NCBI RefSeq assembly: GCF_042427615.1
Contig: NZ_JBHMEZ010000003.1
Coordinates: 558,001-622,000 of the forward strand
DNA: 64,000 nt
Direction of reading: 5' to 3'
Origin: Formosa undariae
GTDB taxonomy: Bacteria; Bacteroidota; Bacteroidia; Flavobacteriales; Flavobacteriaceae
The notes beneath the pieces were generated by a model, which saw only the letters and a list, made by a program, of their open reading frames with translations, was not told the DNA's origin and ran no database searches. The translations under genes and the position numbers were made by a program. How positions within the stretch are numbered: position 1 is the first letter of the stretch; every line of letters begins with the position of its first letter. Below are positions 1 through 8,973 of the stretch, one piece after another.

Positions 1-1
1 T

Positions 2-1027
2 GCTGCATTTCAAACTCTAGCTATTATCTGTATTCCAATTGCAGGCTCTATAGTACGCTATTATACCTATACACCGGAAAGTAATACGATTGAAGCAGTT
101 GTACTTCAACCAAATATAGACCCATACAGCGAAAAATATAACGCAACTAATAAAGAGGTTGGCGAACTACTAGAACATTTAGCTAAAGAAAAAACTACTC
201 AAGAAACAAATCTTTTAGTCACACCAGAAACCGTAATGGCGGAAGGTTACGGCGTAGATTTACCACGTTTTAATAGCAGTAAAGAATTTTTTCAAGCCAA
301 ATCTTTTGTGTACAATTATCCCAATTTAAATTATTTATTGGGATTTCAATTTTACCAAAAACATACGAATAAAGCGGATATTTTACCGACCTCCAATAAA
401 TATAACGAACATCTTTGGGTTGATTATTACAATTCGGCAGCCTTTATAAATTCCGATAAAGAACCTTTAATTTATCACAAATCAAAATTAGTTGTTGGTG
501 TAGAAAACTTCCCGTATCAGAGTATTTTAAAACCTCTTATTGGAGATGCCATGTTAGACCTAGGCGGTACGGTAGCTATGAAAACGACGCAGACAGAACG
601 TTCAGCTTTTCTATTAAAGAACACCAATTATAAAGTTGCTCCTGTAATATGTTACGAATCTGTTTACGGAGAATTTGTAACCGGATATGTTCGAGAAGGT
701 GCGAATATTTTAGCGATTATGACAAATGATGCCTGGTGGGGAGATACTCAAGGCCATAAGCAACATTTAAGTTTAGCACGACTTAGAGCTATTGAAACTC
801 GTCGCTCTATTGCCAGAAGTGCCAACACCGGTATTTCTGCATTTATTAGTCCGAAAGGCGAACTTTTACAAACTTTAGCCTATAACACACAAGGGAGTTT
901 AAAAGCAGAAATTCCAGTAAATACAAATCTAACCTTCTATGTAAAAGCAGGAGATTATATTGCGAGAATAAGTATGTTTCTTGCGCTTGGAATATTTTTT
1001 ATTACATTTTTTCGAAAAGAAAAATAG
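2..1027 (+). CDS. lnt: Apolipoprotein N-acyltransferase, C-terminal part
   Basis: Inner-membrane enzyme that adds the third acyl chain to the N-terminal cysteine of lipoproteins. The frame is open from base 2, so the membrane-embedded N-terminal half lies left of the window; about 341 codons remain. The nitrilase-type domain shows the three expected residues: Glu in PETVMAEG (near base 230), Lys in HKSKLVVG (near 480) and Cys in PVICYESVYGEF (near 650). A last hydrophobic helix precedes the stop. It converges with holA. The family call is secure; the true start cannot be seen. Confidence 0.93.
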   Translation, partial: AAFQTLAIICIPIAGSIVRYYTYTPESNTIEAVVLQPNIDPYSEKYNATNKEVGELLEHLAKEKTTQETNLLVTPETVMAEGYGVDLPRFNSSKEFFQAKSFVYNYPNLNYLLGFQFYQKHTNKADILPTSNKYNEHLWVDYYNSAAFINSDKEPLIYHKSKLVVGVENFPYQSILKPLIGDAMLDLGGTVAMKTTQTERSAFLLKNTNYKVAPVICYESVYGEFVTGYVREGANILAIMTNDAWWGDTQGHKQHLSLARLRAIETRRSIARSANTGISAFISPKGELLQTLAYNTQGSLKAEIPVNTNLTFYVKAGDYIARISMFLALGIFFITFFRKEK

Positions 1028-1136
1028 TAATTTAGGGTTGAAAACGCTAAAATAAATACAACTTGTCGAAACCGGTAACTATGAATGTTGTTTTTTTAAT
1101 CTCCAATTCCGTTTACCTTGTTACTCTTCAAAACAC

Positions 1137-2141
1137 CTAAAACATTAAAAGCACTAATAGCTCTTTCAACAAATCGCCTTGAGGAACAGCATTAGACCCC
1201 ACACCTTTACTTTTAACATCAAATTCGCGAAGTATTGCAATATTGGCACTGACTTTTCTCATAGGATAATTTCTCAGCGCCACGAGATACTCATCTACAA
1301 AATAAGGGTTTATTTTAATCGCTGAAGCCACGTTTCTAGGGTTCTTATCCGATAAACCATGAACCTGTAATAATTGCGAAAAAAATGCGAATACTAAAGA
1401 CACAGTAACGACCATAGGATTGTCCTTTGGGTTTTCGGCAAAATATTTTACAATACGCTGTGCCTTTAACACATCCCTTGCTCCTATTGCTTTACGTAAT
1501 TCAAAATTGTTATAATCCTTACTAATCCCTATATTTTCTTCAATATGCTCGGGCGTAATCTGACTATCTTTAGGTAAAACAATCTGTAATTTATCTAATT
1601 CATTATTAATTTTACTCAGATCATTTCCCAAAAACTCCACTAACATCTGAGCCGCTTTTGGTGTAATTGTATACGATTTAGGCGCCAAAATGCGACGAAT
1701 CCAATCGGCAACCTGATTTTCGTAAAGCTTCTTACTTTCAAAAACTACCCCAGACTTTTTAATCGTTTTGTAAACTGCTTTACGCTTATCTACCGATTTG
1801 TATTTGTAGTTAAGAACTAGAATGGTAGACGGTTGCGGATTTTTAGCATAGTCAGCTAATTTATCAATCGTACGCGATAAATCTTGAGCTTCTTTTACAA
1901 TAATTACCTGATATTCGGCCATCATTGGGTAACGTTTTGCATGCCCAACAATATCTTCTACAGTCACATCGCGACCATACAATACCATTTGGTTAAACCC
2001 TTTTTCTTCTTCATTCAAAACATGATCTTCAATATAATCGGAAAGCTTATCTATATAATAGGTCTCTTCTCCCATTAATAGATAAATAGGTTTTAAATTT
2101 TTCTGCTTTATATCGGCAACTAATTGTTTTATCTCGTCCAA
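1137..2141 (-). CDS. holA: DNA polymerase III subunit delta
   Basis: Clamp-loader subunit that opens the beta sliding clamp. The 334 residues match the usual length of HolA. The N-terminal AAA+-like fold begins with a degenerate nucleotide-site stretch (LMGEETYYIDKL, about residues 22-33), as expected since delta does not hydrolyse ATP. The middle part (NDLSKINNELDKL) and the C-terminal helical collar (NPYFVDEYLVALRNY) are typical of flavobacterial HolA. It is divergent from the HsdR-N-like gene at 2234, with a short promoter-bearing gap, an arrangement I associate with this family. Confidence 0.93.
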   Translation of the reverse strand: MDEIKQLVADIKQKNLKPIYLLMGEETYYIDKLSDYIEDHVLNEEEKGFNQMVLYGRDVTVEDIVGHAKRYPMMAEYQVIIVKEAQDLSRTIDKLADYAKNPQPSTILVLNYKYKSVDKRKAVYKTIKKSGVVFESKKLYENQVADWIRRILAPKSYTITPKAAQMLVEFLGNDLSKINNELDKLQIVLPKDSQITPEHIEENIGISKDYNNFELRKAIGARDVLKAQRIVKYFAENPKDNPMVVTVSLVFAFFSQLLQVHGLSDKNPRNVASAIKINPYFVDEYLVALRNYPMRKVSANIAILREFDVKSKGVGSNAVPQGDLLKELLVLLMF

Positions 2142-2184
2142 ACTGTAAACTATATAGGATTATTCCAAAAATACGCTCTTGGAA

Positions 2185-2215
2185 TTTGGTTTTTGAATTT
2201 TGAAATCTAACTTTG
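2185..2215 (+). promoter_or_regulatory. Canonical Bacteroidota promoter (-33/-7)
   Basis: TTTG at 2185-2188, then exactly 19 bases, then TAACTTTG at 2208-2215, a full match to the Bacteroidota TTTG / TAnnTTTG consensus. Transcription would start near 2222. This places the in-frame TTG at 2213 inside the promoter and decides for ATG 2234 as the start of the next gene. Confidence 0.75.
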
Positions 2216-2233
2216 AAAATTCAAGACCTAGCA

Positions 2234-2680
2234 ATGCAAGAACTAAACTTTCCGAAGTTTTCATTTCGATTCAAAAATAGCGAAAATAAAATTTCTATTT
2301 TTGATGATATCCGTAAAAAATTTGTGATTCTTCAACCCGAAGAATGGGTACGCCAACATTGTGTACACTATTTAATGCAGGTTAAAGGTTATCCTAAATC
2401 GTTAATCAATGTTGAAAAAGAATTAATAGTAAACAAGTTACGCAAACGCTACGATATCGTCATTTTTAATCCCGATGGAAGCATTCATGTTATAGTAGAA
2501 TGTAAAGCGCCAAAAATTAATATTACACAAACAACGTTCGATCAAATTGCACGTTATAATTTAACACTGAATGCCAGCTACTTAATGGTTACCAACGGAT
2601 TAAATCATTATTATTGTCAGATGGATTTTGAGACTGAAAAGTATAATTTCTTACAAGACATCCCTAATTACAATGCCTAA
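2234..2680 (+). CDS. HsdR N-terminal-domain-like small protein
   Basis: Stand-alone protein of 148 residues resembling the N-terminal nuclease region of type I restriction R subunits. The PD-(D/E)xK-like core is visible as RYDIVIFNPDG followed by VIVECKAPK. No helicase domain and no hsdM or hsdS gene lies nearby, so this is not a restriction system; similar small proteins sit beside holA in many Flavobacteriia and their role is unknown. A TTG at 2213 is in frame, but it overlaps the -7 promoter element, so I choose ATG 2234, which gives the MQELNFPKF start. Confidence 0.8.
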   Translation: MQELNFPKFSFRFKNSENKISIFDDIRKKFVILQPEEWVRQHCVHYLMQVKGYPKSLINVEKELIVNKLRKRYDIVIFNPDGSIHVIVECKAPKINITQTTFDQIARYNLTLNASYLMVTNGLNHYYCQMDFETEKYNFLQDIPNYNA

Positions 2681-2686
2681 GACACT

Positions 2687-3685
2687 ATGAAAATTGCTAT
2701 TGCTATATTAAATTGGAATGGAAAGGCGTTATTGGAACAGTTTCTACCTTCAGTCCTTTTAAATTCTGAAGAGGCCGATATTTATGTGATTGATAATGCA
2801 TCTACAGACGATTCTGTACAATTTATTAAATCACAATTTCCTACTGTACACATTATATTAAACTCAGAAAATGGAGGATATGCGAAAGGCTATAACGACG
2901 GTTTAAAACATATTACAGCAGATGTTTACTGTTTATTAAACAGCGATATAGAAGTCACTCCAAATTGGTTAACTCCTATAAGAGCGGCTTTTAATCAAGA
3001 CTCTAAAACCGCAATCATTCAGCCTAAAATTTTAGATTTCAAAAACAAAGATTATTTTGAATATGCTGGCGCTTCCGGCGGATTTATAGATCAATATGGC
3101 TATCCGTTTTGTCGCGGACGCATTTTTGATACTTTAGAAAAAGATAACGGACAATACAATTCTAATATAAATATAGATTGGGCAACCGGAGCTTGTCTCT
3201 TTATAAGATCGGATGTGTTTAAAACAGTAAACGGCTTCGACAACACGTTTTTCGCACATATGGAGGAAATAGATATGTGTTGGCGTACTAGAAATTTAGG
3301 ATACCTAATTAATTGTATACCTGCATCTGTGGTTTATCATGTTGGTGGTGCCACACTAAATGCCTCAAACCCGAAGAAAACCTACCTCAATTTCAGGAAT
3401 AGTTTATTCACATTAGTAAAAAATGCAGGCGGTAATATATGCGCTATAATCTTAATTAGAATGCTGTTAGATGGTATTGCAGGAATTCAGTTCTTATTGC
3501 AATTAAAATTTAATCACTTCAGTGCAATAATTCATGCTCATTTTAGTTTTTATAAACAGTTATCAAGAGTATTAAAAGAAAGAAAAACACTGATACAGTC
3601 CCAAAATCACTATAAAACAAAATTAATAGTTTGGGATTATTTTGTAAAAAAGAAACAAAAGTTCAGTGAATTAAAAAATAGTTAG
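2687..3685 (+). CDS. Glycosyltransferase family 2
   Basis: Cytoplasmic or membrane-associated sugar transferase of 332 residues. The GT-A fold is clear: nucleotide-binding start IAILNWNGKALLEQFLP, the acidic pair in VIDNAS and the metal-binding LLNSDIEV, then a WATGACLFIRSDVF acceptor region and FAHMEEIDMCWR. The C-terminal part contains one hydrophobic segment (about residues 250-270). It resembles dTDP-rhamnosyl-type GT2 enzymes, but the donor cannot be read from sequence. It follows the HsdR-N-like gene by 6 bases and is probably cotranscribed with it. Confidence 0.88.
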   Translation: MKIAIAILNWNGKALLEQFLPSVLLNSEEADIYVIDNASTDDSVQFIKSQFPTVHIILNSENGGYAKGYNDGLKHITADVYCLLNSDIEVTPNWLTPIRAAFNQDSKTAIIQPKILDFKNKDYFEYAGASGGFIDQYGYPFCRGRIFDTLEKDNGQYNSNINIDWATGACLFIRSDVFKTVNGFDNTFFAHMEEIDMCWRTRNLGYLINCIPASVVYHVGGATLNASNPKKTYLNFRNSLFTLVKNAGGNICAIILIRMLLDGIAGIQFLLQLKFNHFSAIIHAHFSFYKQLSRVLKERKTLIQSQNHYKTKLIVWDYFVKKKQKFSELKNS

Positions 3686-3726
3686 CAAAAGTTTTGTTAA
3701 ACGCTATTTTAACATCTTTTTTTTCA

Positions 3727-3734
3727 TATTTTTG
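3727..3734 (+). promoter_or_regulatory. -7 element TATTTTTG for the OmpA lipoprotein gene
   Basis: Perfect TAnnTTTG match about 30 bases before ATG 3764. No convincing TTTG was found 19-21 bases upstream. Transcription from here would start at about 3741, after the alternative ATG at 3737, which supports ATG 3764. Confidence 0.5.
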
Positions 3735-3763
3735 ATATGTTTAAATGTAATTTAAGAATTATT

Positions 3764-4609
3764 ATGAAGAAACTAATTTTAAGCAGTGTAGCTGCTTTAC
3801 TCCTATTATCATCATGTGTATCTAAAAAAGATTATACAGCACTAGAATCTAAGCAAAAAGAAACTCAAGATTTATTAAATACAGCAACAGTTAAACTGAA
3901 TAGTTGTTTAACAGAAAAAGCTGCAGCTACTGCAAGAGCAGAAGCCTTGAAAGATCAAATTACAGATCTAATTGACACTAAAGGGAATCTAACAACACTG
4001 ACTCAAAAAGGTGCTGAAAACTTAGAGAAATCTTTAGAAAGCATGAAAGAAAAAGATCTTAAAATCACAAGATTACAAGATGCTTTAACAAGAAAGGATA
4101 GCGTTACTTTAGCTGTTGTTACTAGTTTAAAGAAAGAAGTTGGTATTAACGATCCAGACATTGAAATTAATGTTGAAAAAGGTGTTGTGTTTATTTCTAT
4201 TGCTGATAAATTATTATTTAGAAGCGGAAGTTATATCGTAACAGATAAAGCAAAAGATGTTTTAGCGAAAGTTGCTAAAGTTGTAAATAGCAAACCAAAC
4301 TTTGAAGCAATGGTTGAAGGTCATACAGATAACGTACCTTACAAAAAAGGTGGTATTCTTGAAGACAACTGGGATTTAAGTGTAAAACGTGCAACTTCTG
4401 TTGTAAGAGTATTACAAGAAATGAATGTTAATCCTGCTCAATTAATTGCAGCTGGTAGAAGTCATTACGTACCATTAGTTGATAATGATACTGCTGAAAA
4501 CAGAGCTACAAACAGACGTACTCGTATTGTTGTACTTCCTAAAATTGACCAATTCTACGAAATGGTTGAAAAAGAAATGAAAAGCATGGTAGAAGCTGAT
4601 AAGCAATAA
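3764..4609 (+). CDS. OmpA family peptidoglycan-binding lipoprotein
   Basis: Outer-membrane lipoprotein tethering the envelope to peptidoglycan. Starting at ATG 3764 gives 281 residues with a lipoprotein signal ending in a LLLLSSC lipobox. A heptad-rich coiled coil (about residues 20-110) is followed by a C-terminal OmpA domain with the diagnostic stretches MVEGHTDNVPY and NRATNRRTRIVV. An upstream in-frame ATG at 3737 would put a hydrophilic extension before the signal peptide and is rejected. The gene has its own -7 element and a strong terminator at 4631. Confidence 0.92.
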   Translation: MKKLILSSVAALLLLSSCVSKKDYTALESKQKETQDLLNTATVKLNSCLTEKAAATARAEALKDQITDLIDTKGNLTTLTQKGAENLEKSLESMKEKDLKITRLQDALTRKDSVTLAVVTSLKKEVGINDPDIEINVEKGVVFISIADKLLFRSGSYIVTDKAKDVLAKVAKVVNSKPNFEAMVEGHTDNVPYKKGGILEDNWDLSVKRATSVVRVLQEMNVNPAQLIAAGRSHYVPLVDNDTAENRATNRRTRIVVLPKIDQFYEMVEKEMKSMVEADKQ

Positions 4610-4630
4610 ATCATCTTCCCTCATATATTA

Positions 4631-4661
4631 AAAAGCTCAATCGTAAGATTGGGCTTTTTTT
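4631..4661 (+). terminator. Rho-independent terminator
   Basis: Stem of AAAAGCTCAATC against GATTGGGCTTTT with a GTAA loop (one G-T pair), followed by a T run, 22 bases after the OmpA lipoprotein stop. Confidence 0.8.
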
Positions 4662-4752
4662 ATACCTTTACTTTTGAAAAATTAAAATAGAAGTTTAGCT
4701 TTGACTATCTTTATTTTTGAAGAAGTAAACAAACCTAAAGTAGCTAAGAACT

Positions 4753-5028
4753 ATGGCTGAAGAAAAAACAACTCCACCAGCTTTAATAACACGAGATTGG
4801 TTAGCAATAGAACGGACAAAACTCGCAAACGAACGCACATTTCTTGCCTATTTTAGATCGTTTATGGTATTTTTAGGAACAGGACTAACCATAATAAAAC
4901 TACATATGCTTGAACAGATGGAATGGTTTGGAATTGTATTAATTATTATGGCTCCAATTATATTAGGAATAGGTGCTTATAGATTAATAAGAGTAAGAAA
5001 CATTATTAGACAGCATTACAACGTATAA
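4753..5028 (+). CDS. DUF202 family membrane protein
   Basis: Small inner-membrane protein of 91 residues with the DUF202 hallmark LAIERTKLANERTFLAYFRS followed by two transmembrane helices (about residues 35-55 and 58-78). The family includes the yeast Vtc1-like proteins and E. coli YidH; its function is unsettled. A TATTTTTG -7-like element lies at 4712-4719. The stop codon abuts the start of the next gene, so the two are translated from one transcript. Confidence 0.87.
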   Translation: MAEEKTTPPALITRDWLAIERTKLANERTFLAYFRSFMVFLGTGLTIIKLHMLEQMEWFGIVLIIMAPIILGIGAYRLIRVRNIIRQHYNV

Positions 5029-5499
5029 ATGAAGGCAGCCACAGTAAGACAGTTAAAAGTAGAATTAAAAGATCAAACGCAAGACGAGCTTATTGAATTA
5101 TGTTTACGTTTATCCAAGTTTAAAAAAGAAAACAAAGAGCTACTCACCTACTTATTGTTCGAATCGCATAACGAAGCCGAATACATAAATCAAATTAAAA
5201 CAGAAATCTCAGAACAGTTTTCAACGATTAATACCAAAAGTTATTTCTATATAACAAAAAGTGTACGTAAAATATTACGTCAGCTTAAAATCTATGTCCG
5301 CTATTCTGGAAAGAAAGAAACTGAAGTCGAACTTTTGTTGTTTTTTTGTACGGAACTGAAAGCGTTTAGGCCATCTATTAATCGTAATACTACCCTAACA
5401 AATTTATACGATAGACAGATTGCTAGTATTAAGAAAAGCATTTCTACCTTACATGAAGATTTACAATACGATTACGAATTAGAGCTAGAACAATTATAA
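5029..5499 (+). CDS. Conserved hypothetical protein
   Basis: I do not recognise a named domain. The 156 residues are hydrophilic, lysine- and glutamate-rich and predicted mainly alpha-helical, with no signal peptide or membrane segment. The start directly follows the stop of the DUF202 gene, giving translational coupling and suggesting a related function. Its end overlaps by a few bases the convergent LolA-like gene. Codon use is like the neighbours. Confidence 0.75.
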   Translation: MKAATVRQLKVELKDQTQDELIELCLRLSKFKKENKELLTYLLFESHNEAEYINQIKTEISEQFSTINTKSYFYITKSVRKILRQLKIYVRYSGKKETEVELLLFFCTELKAFRPSINRNTTLTNLYDRQIASIKKSISTLHEDLQYDYELELEQL

Positions 5500-6141
5500 A
5501 AAATCAATACTGTAATTGGTCATTTTTAAGGTTATTTTTCCTGTTTTAACGTCCTCTTCTTTCATTTGCCTTCTATCGATAGATGTATCTTTTCCCATAT
5601 AGTTTAGCGGTATTTTTAAACGTTCAATTTCAAAATTCACATCTACTAATTCAGGTAAAACGGTATCATCATTTTCAAAATGAAACCATAAAGTATAGGT
5701 TCCATTTTTTTTAGTGTTAATTTCAGATTCAGAAATTCTAACATGTGTCGTGTCTAATAATAAGGTCGCTATCGAAAAGTCGGCGCGCTTATCTGTTGGA
5801 ATTATATTTATGGCTTTATAAGACTTTCCATTCCTTATTGCTTCGCCACGATCTACAGTAATAAAAGGGTATTCAAACAACTGCTGAAGCGAAAAATCTA
5901 ATCCTCGTTTCGGAATCATTACAAAGTCAGACGATTCAAACATCGCTTTCTCACCTTTGGTGTAGGTCATCTTAGCATGCTTGGTTGGCATATTTATAAA
6001 ACTAATATCTACATCCAATTGTATATCTACTGTAAATGCCTGTACAGCATCCATTCGGGATTTAATGGCTAATAAATCTGCATCAATCTGTTGTGCTACA
6101 GCTGTCGAAACACAAAAAAACAAAAGTAAAAATCGTATCAT
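5494..6141 (-). CDS. LolA-like periplasmic lipoprotein carrier-type protein
   Basis: Exported protein of 215 residues with an N-terminal signal peptide (hydrophobic stretch ending in TAVAQ). The rest is predicted mostly beta-strand, with a pattern like outer-membrane lipoprotein-sorting proteins (MTYTKGEKAMFESSDF, a fat-binding half-barrel type sequence). Its start overlaps the stop of the ABC permease gene by 4 bases, placing it last in an operon with an ABC-2 exporter. It may receive or monitor the exported compound; this is inferred from context only. Confidence 0.65.
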   Translation of the reverse strand: MIRFLLLFFCVSTAVAQQIDADLLAIKSRMDAVQAFTVDIQLDVDISFINMPTKHAKMTYTKGEKAMFESSDFVMIPKRGLDFSLQQLFEYPFITVDRGEAIRNGKSYKAINIIPTDKRADFSIATLLLDTTHVRISESEINTKKNGTYTLWFHFENDDTVLPELVDVNFEIERLKIPLNYMGKDTSIDRRQMKEEDVKTGKITLKMTNYSIDFL

Positions 6142-6968
6142 CCTATATCTTTTTTATTGAAAACGTAAACACCAACCCCCATAATTAATACAATATAAAC
6201 GCTTAAAAACAATGTATTTTGTAATATGGCATCCCAATGAATTTCGGTATAAAAAAAGTATTGCCACGTATCATTTAACTTGGCAAAAAACAACCGGTTT
6301 ATCCAGGCGATTCCAAAATCTACTTTTAACAAAATATTAGAAAGAATTAAGAAAAATGCAGAAACAATCCAAGTCTTTGTGGCTTCCTTAAAAAACACTG
6401 CGATAGTTAAACTCGCCACCGAGAAAAAGACCATTGAAAAGGCACCAGATACAAAGGCCCATTTTAAGCGGTAAAACGCATCCTGATGTTCAAAGAAATT
6501 TAAAGCATTTAAATAGACTATTAAATCTCCTTTTCCGAAAATCCCATACGACAATGCAAATGCAGAAAGTGCAACAAAAAAGACAACCACTAAAGTAAAA
6601 ATAACAGCAACTATGTATTTACTTAAAATAAACTGCCATTTACTAATGGGTTGTAATAACATCGCTTGGACGGTTCTATCCTTGTATTCCGATGTTAATG
6701 TTCCTGATACGATAATCATTAAAATTAAGGGTAAATGGAACCATAATGTATTTAAAATAAGATACACTAAAAGGTTACCGTTAAGCAAATTTCCTTCGAA
6801 ATAAAAAGTTTGCTTTAAGTTATCTAGTAAAATATCTATAATGCTTGTTCCTTGAAAATAAGCACTGACTAGTACTACTGCTTCAATTATAAAAAGTGCT
6901 ACCAAAGCATAATACGTTTTACTTTGCTTGTAGAGTTTATAAAATTCTGAAGAAATTAATGCACGCAT
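6138..6968 (-). CDS. ABC-2 type transporter permease
   Basis: Inner-membrane permease of 276 residues with about six hydrophobic helices. It has the typical ABC-2 layout: a cytoplasmic start (ALISSEFYKLYKQSKTYY), then helix one, and a central EYKDRTVQAMLLQPISKW motif before further helices. It pairs with the ATPase gene 2 bases upstream and is coupled to the LolA-like gene downstream. The substrate is unknown; similar pairs export lipids, antibiotics or sodium. Confidence 0.86.
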   Translation of the reverse strand: MRALISSEFYKLYKQSKTYYALVALFIIEAVVLVSAYFQGTSIIDILLDNLKQTFYFEGNLLNGNLLVYLILNTLWFHLPLILMIIVSGTLTSEYKDRTVQAMLLQPISKWQFILSKYIVAVIFTLVVVFFVALSAFALSYGIFGKGDLIVYLNALNFFEHQDAFYRLKWAFVSGAFSMVFFSVASLTIAVFFKEATKTWIVSAFFLILSNILLKVDFGIAWINRLFFAKLNDTWQYFFYTEIHWDAILQNTLFLSVYIVLIMGVGVYVFNKKDIG

Positions 6969-6970
6969 AT

Positions 6971-7822
6971 TCAGGGGTATTGAAACAGTTTATCCATATC
7001 TAATTCAGGCACACAAGAAGTAATAAAAATTTTCTCCTCAGATAATTCCTGAATTAATTTAGGCACTTGATTTGTACTTACAGACACCTGCGCTATTTCT
7101 CCTTTAAATTTAACATCGTAACACTTTAAAGCTTCAGATAATTTTATATTAGGCGCACTAAAACTAAAGCTAGTGGTATTTTCTAAAATGATATCTTGAG
7201 CCGAACCAGATTTAATAATTTCACCTTCTTTAATCACATACAGTGTATTACATATTTTACTGAGCTCGTCAATAATATGAGACGAGATTAAGATGGCCAA
7301 ATGCTGTTTCTCGGCTAAATCAATAATTAATTTTCGTAAGGCAGAAATCCCTAAAGGATCTAATCCTGAAAAGGGTTCGTCTAAAATTAAGCTTTTCGGG
7401 TTATTTAATAATGCAATGGCTATCCCCAAACGCTGCTTCATTCCCATAGAATAATTACGTACAGGATCTGTTCTATCTATAGGTAACCCTACTTGTTGCA
7501 ATCGATTATAAATATCTGTAGCTGTCGGTTTTAAGCCTTGGCTTTTGCAAAATAGATTCAGGTTATCGTAGGCATTTAAATAGTCGTAAAGTGCTGGTTT
7601 CTCTACGATTCCTCCTATAGGTTTAATCCCTTGGGCCTTTAAATTAACACGTCCAGAATCAGGCTTAACTAATCCTAAAATTATTTTGAACAAAGTAGTT
7701 TTGCCTGCACCATTAGCCCCCAAAACACCACAAATATCGCCTGCTTTACATTGCATATTTACAGATTTTAACACCTGTAATTTACCGTACGATTTACATA
7801 AATCTGTTACTACTAACATCAT
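6971..7822 (-). CDS. ABC transporter ATP-binding protein
   Basis: Cytoplasmic ATPase of 283 residues partnering the ABC-2 permease. Walker A (GANGAGKTT, about residues 36-44), the signature NYSMGMKQRLGIA, Walker B (SLILDEPFSGLD) and the switch histidine (LISSHII) are all intact. A C-terminal extension of about 80 residues resembles those of ABC-2 drug and lantibiotic-type exporters. The start overlaps the stop of the upstream membrane-protein gene by 4 bases, indicating one operon from 8361 to 5494. Confidence 0.92.
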   Translation of the reverse strand: MMLVVTDLCKSYGKLQVLKSVNMQCKAGDICGVLGANGAGKTTLFKIILGLVKPDSGRVNLKAQGIKPIGGIVEKPALYDYLNAYDNLNLFCKSQGLKPTATDIYNRLQQVGLPIDRTDPVRNYSMGMKQRLGIAIALLNNPKSLILDEPFSGLDPLGISALRKLIIDLAEKQHLAILISSHIIDELSKICNTLYVIKEGEIIKSGSAQDIILENTTSFSFSAPNIKLSEALKCYDVKFKGEIAQVSVSTNQVPKLIQELSEEKIFITSCVPELDMDKLFQYP

Positions 7823-8361
7823 GACGTTAACTTGGGTTGAAGTTCCTTAAAATTAAATTTAGACGTATAACTACGCTCTAAAAACGTACGCGACCAGAAT
7901 GCTTTACGCAATAAAAACAAAGGGTCTTTAACCATAAAATACGGAATATAATGAAACCATTTTACGCCGTGTTGCTTATAGTAATGAGCAACTTTTTTTT
8001 CTATTCCCAATTCACTAGCTGCAACTAAAGCGGCTTCACGCTGACATTTAGAAATGATATAATTTGCTGCAATACGTTTTCTAAACCCATACTCGAAAAA
8101 CTGATCTTTTGCCCGTTTATAATTCTGATAACGCGACCAGCCATCCATTAGCACTAAAAAGATATGGACAAATGAAAAAAGAAAACACCAAATCCAAAAG
8201 CCTTGGATCCATAAATTATCCTTTTGAAATGCGGCTTTAAGATATATCCAATACACCCAAGATTCTAAGATAAAGAGGAAAAGAGAATAGTACAACAACC
8301 GACCTACTCGTAAGTAAGAAATAAACGCACTAGGCTGTCTAGGTAGGTTTACAAATTCCAT
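7819..8361 (-). CDS. Hypothetical membrane protein
   Basis: No recognised domain. The 180 residues contain two hydrophobic helices (about residues 20-40 and 55-75), then a basic, aromatic-rich cytoplasmic part (YKRAKDQFFEYGFRKRIAANY, an invariant-looking Cys-rich short stretch and IPYFMVKDPLFLLRKAFW). It is the first gene of the operon with the ABC-2 exporter and overlaps it by 4 bases, so a role with that transporter is likely but not proven. Confidence 0.7.
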   Translation of the reverse strand: MEFVNLPRQPSAFISYLRVGRLLYYSLFLFILESWVYWIYLKAAFQKDNLWIQGFWIWCFLFSFVHIFLVLMDGWSRYQNYKRAKDQFFEYGFRKRIAANYIISKCQREAALVAASELGIEKKVAHYYKQHGVKWFHYIPYFMVKDPLFLLRKAFWSRTFLERSYTSKFNFKELQPKLTS

Positions 8362-8417
8362 AATGGAAAAATAAATAAATCTTTAATAGATTCAAATTTT
8401 AAACTGTACTAAAATAA

Positions 8418-8445
8418 AAAAACCTGTAAAGAATTACAGGTTTTT
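8418..8445 (-). terminator. Hairpin terminator after ndk
   Basis: AAAAACCTGTAA, loop AGAA, TTACAGGTTTTT: a perfect 12-bp stem with T runs on both strands, 23 bases after the ndk stop. Confidence 0.8.
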
Positions 8446-8467
8446 AATATTTTATAGAGATTTTGTC

Positions 8468-8887
8468 TTAAAACATTTCTCTTCCAGAAAAATGGAACGC
8501 GCCTTCTATAGCAGCATTCTCATCACTATCACTACCATGCACAGCATTTTCTCCGATAGATGCAGCAAACAATTTACGAATTGTTCCTTCTGCAGCTTCA
8601 GCTGGATTAGTTGCACCAATAAGAGTTCTAAAGTCTTCAACTGCATTTTCTTTTTCTAAGATTGCAGCAACTATAGGTCCTCTAGTCATAAACTCAACTA
8701 ATTCACCAAAGAAAGGTCTTTCATTATGTATTGCATAAAATTCTTGAGCATCTGCAATTGTCATTTGCGTTAATTTTAGTGCAACGATTCTAAATCCTGA
8801 AGCGTTGATCTTTTCTAAAATTGCGCCAATGTGTCCGTTTTCAACCGCATCCGGCTTAAGCATTGTAAAAGTTCTATTTGTTGCCAT
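8468..8887 (-). CDS. ndk: Nucleoside-diphosphate kinase
   Basis: Transfers the gamma phosphate of ATP to nucleoside diphosphates through a phosphohistidine. The 139 residues are full length. The catalytic His117 lies in the family motif NAVHGSDS (114-121), and the N-terminal TFTMLKPDAV and the ARG-like ERPFFGELVEFM are standard. It is transcribed alone from a good promoter (8907-8936) and ends in a strong hairpin. Confidence 0.97.
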   Translation of the reverse strand: MATNRTFTMLKPDAVENGHIGAILEKINASGFRIVALKLTQMTIADAQEFYAIHNERPFFGELVEFMTRGPIVAAILEKENAVEDFRTLIGATNPAEAAEGTIRKLFAASIGENAVHGSDSDENAAIEGAFHFSGREMF

Positions 8888-8906
8888 TCTTTTTATAAAT
8901 TTGCTC

Positions 8907-8936
8907 CAAAAGTAATATATTTCTTAAGAAATACAA
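8907..8936 (-). promoter_or_regulatory. ndk promoter
   Basis: Read on the minus strand: TTG at 8936-8934, 19 bases, then TACTTTTG at 8914-8907. This matches the Bacteroidota -33/-7 consensus with correct spacing, and it lies about 20 bases before the ndk ATG. Confidence 0.65.
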
Positions 8937-8973
8937 TATAATCACATATTAAAAAATTGTATCTTCGCCCCTT

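Noticed and set aside
2234..2680. Restriction-modification or defence system
   Set aside because: Only an HsdR N-terminal-like domain is present; no helicase, methylase or specificity gene is nearby, and its place beside holA is a housekeeping context.
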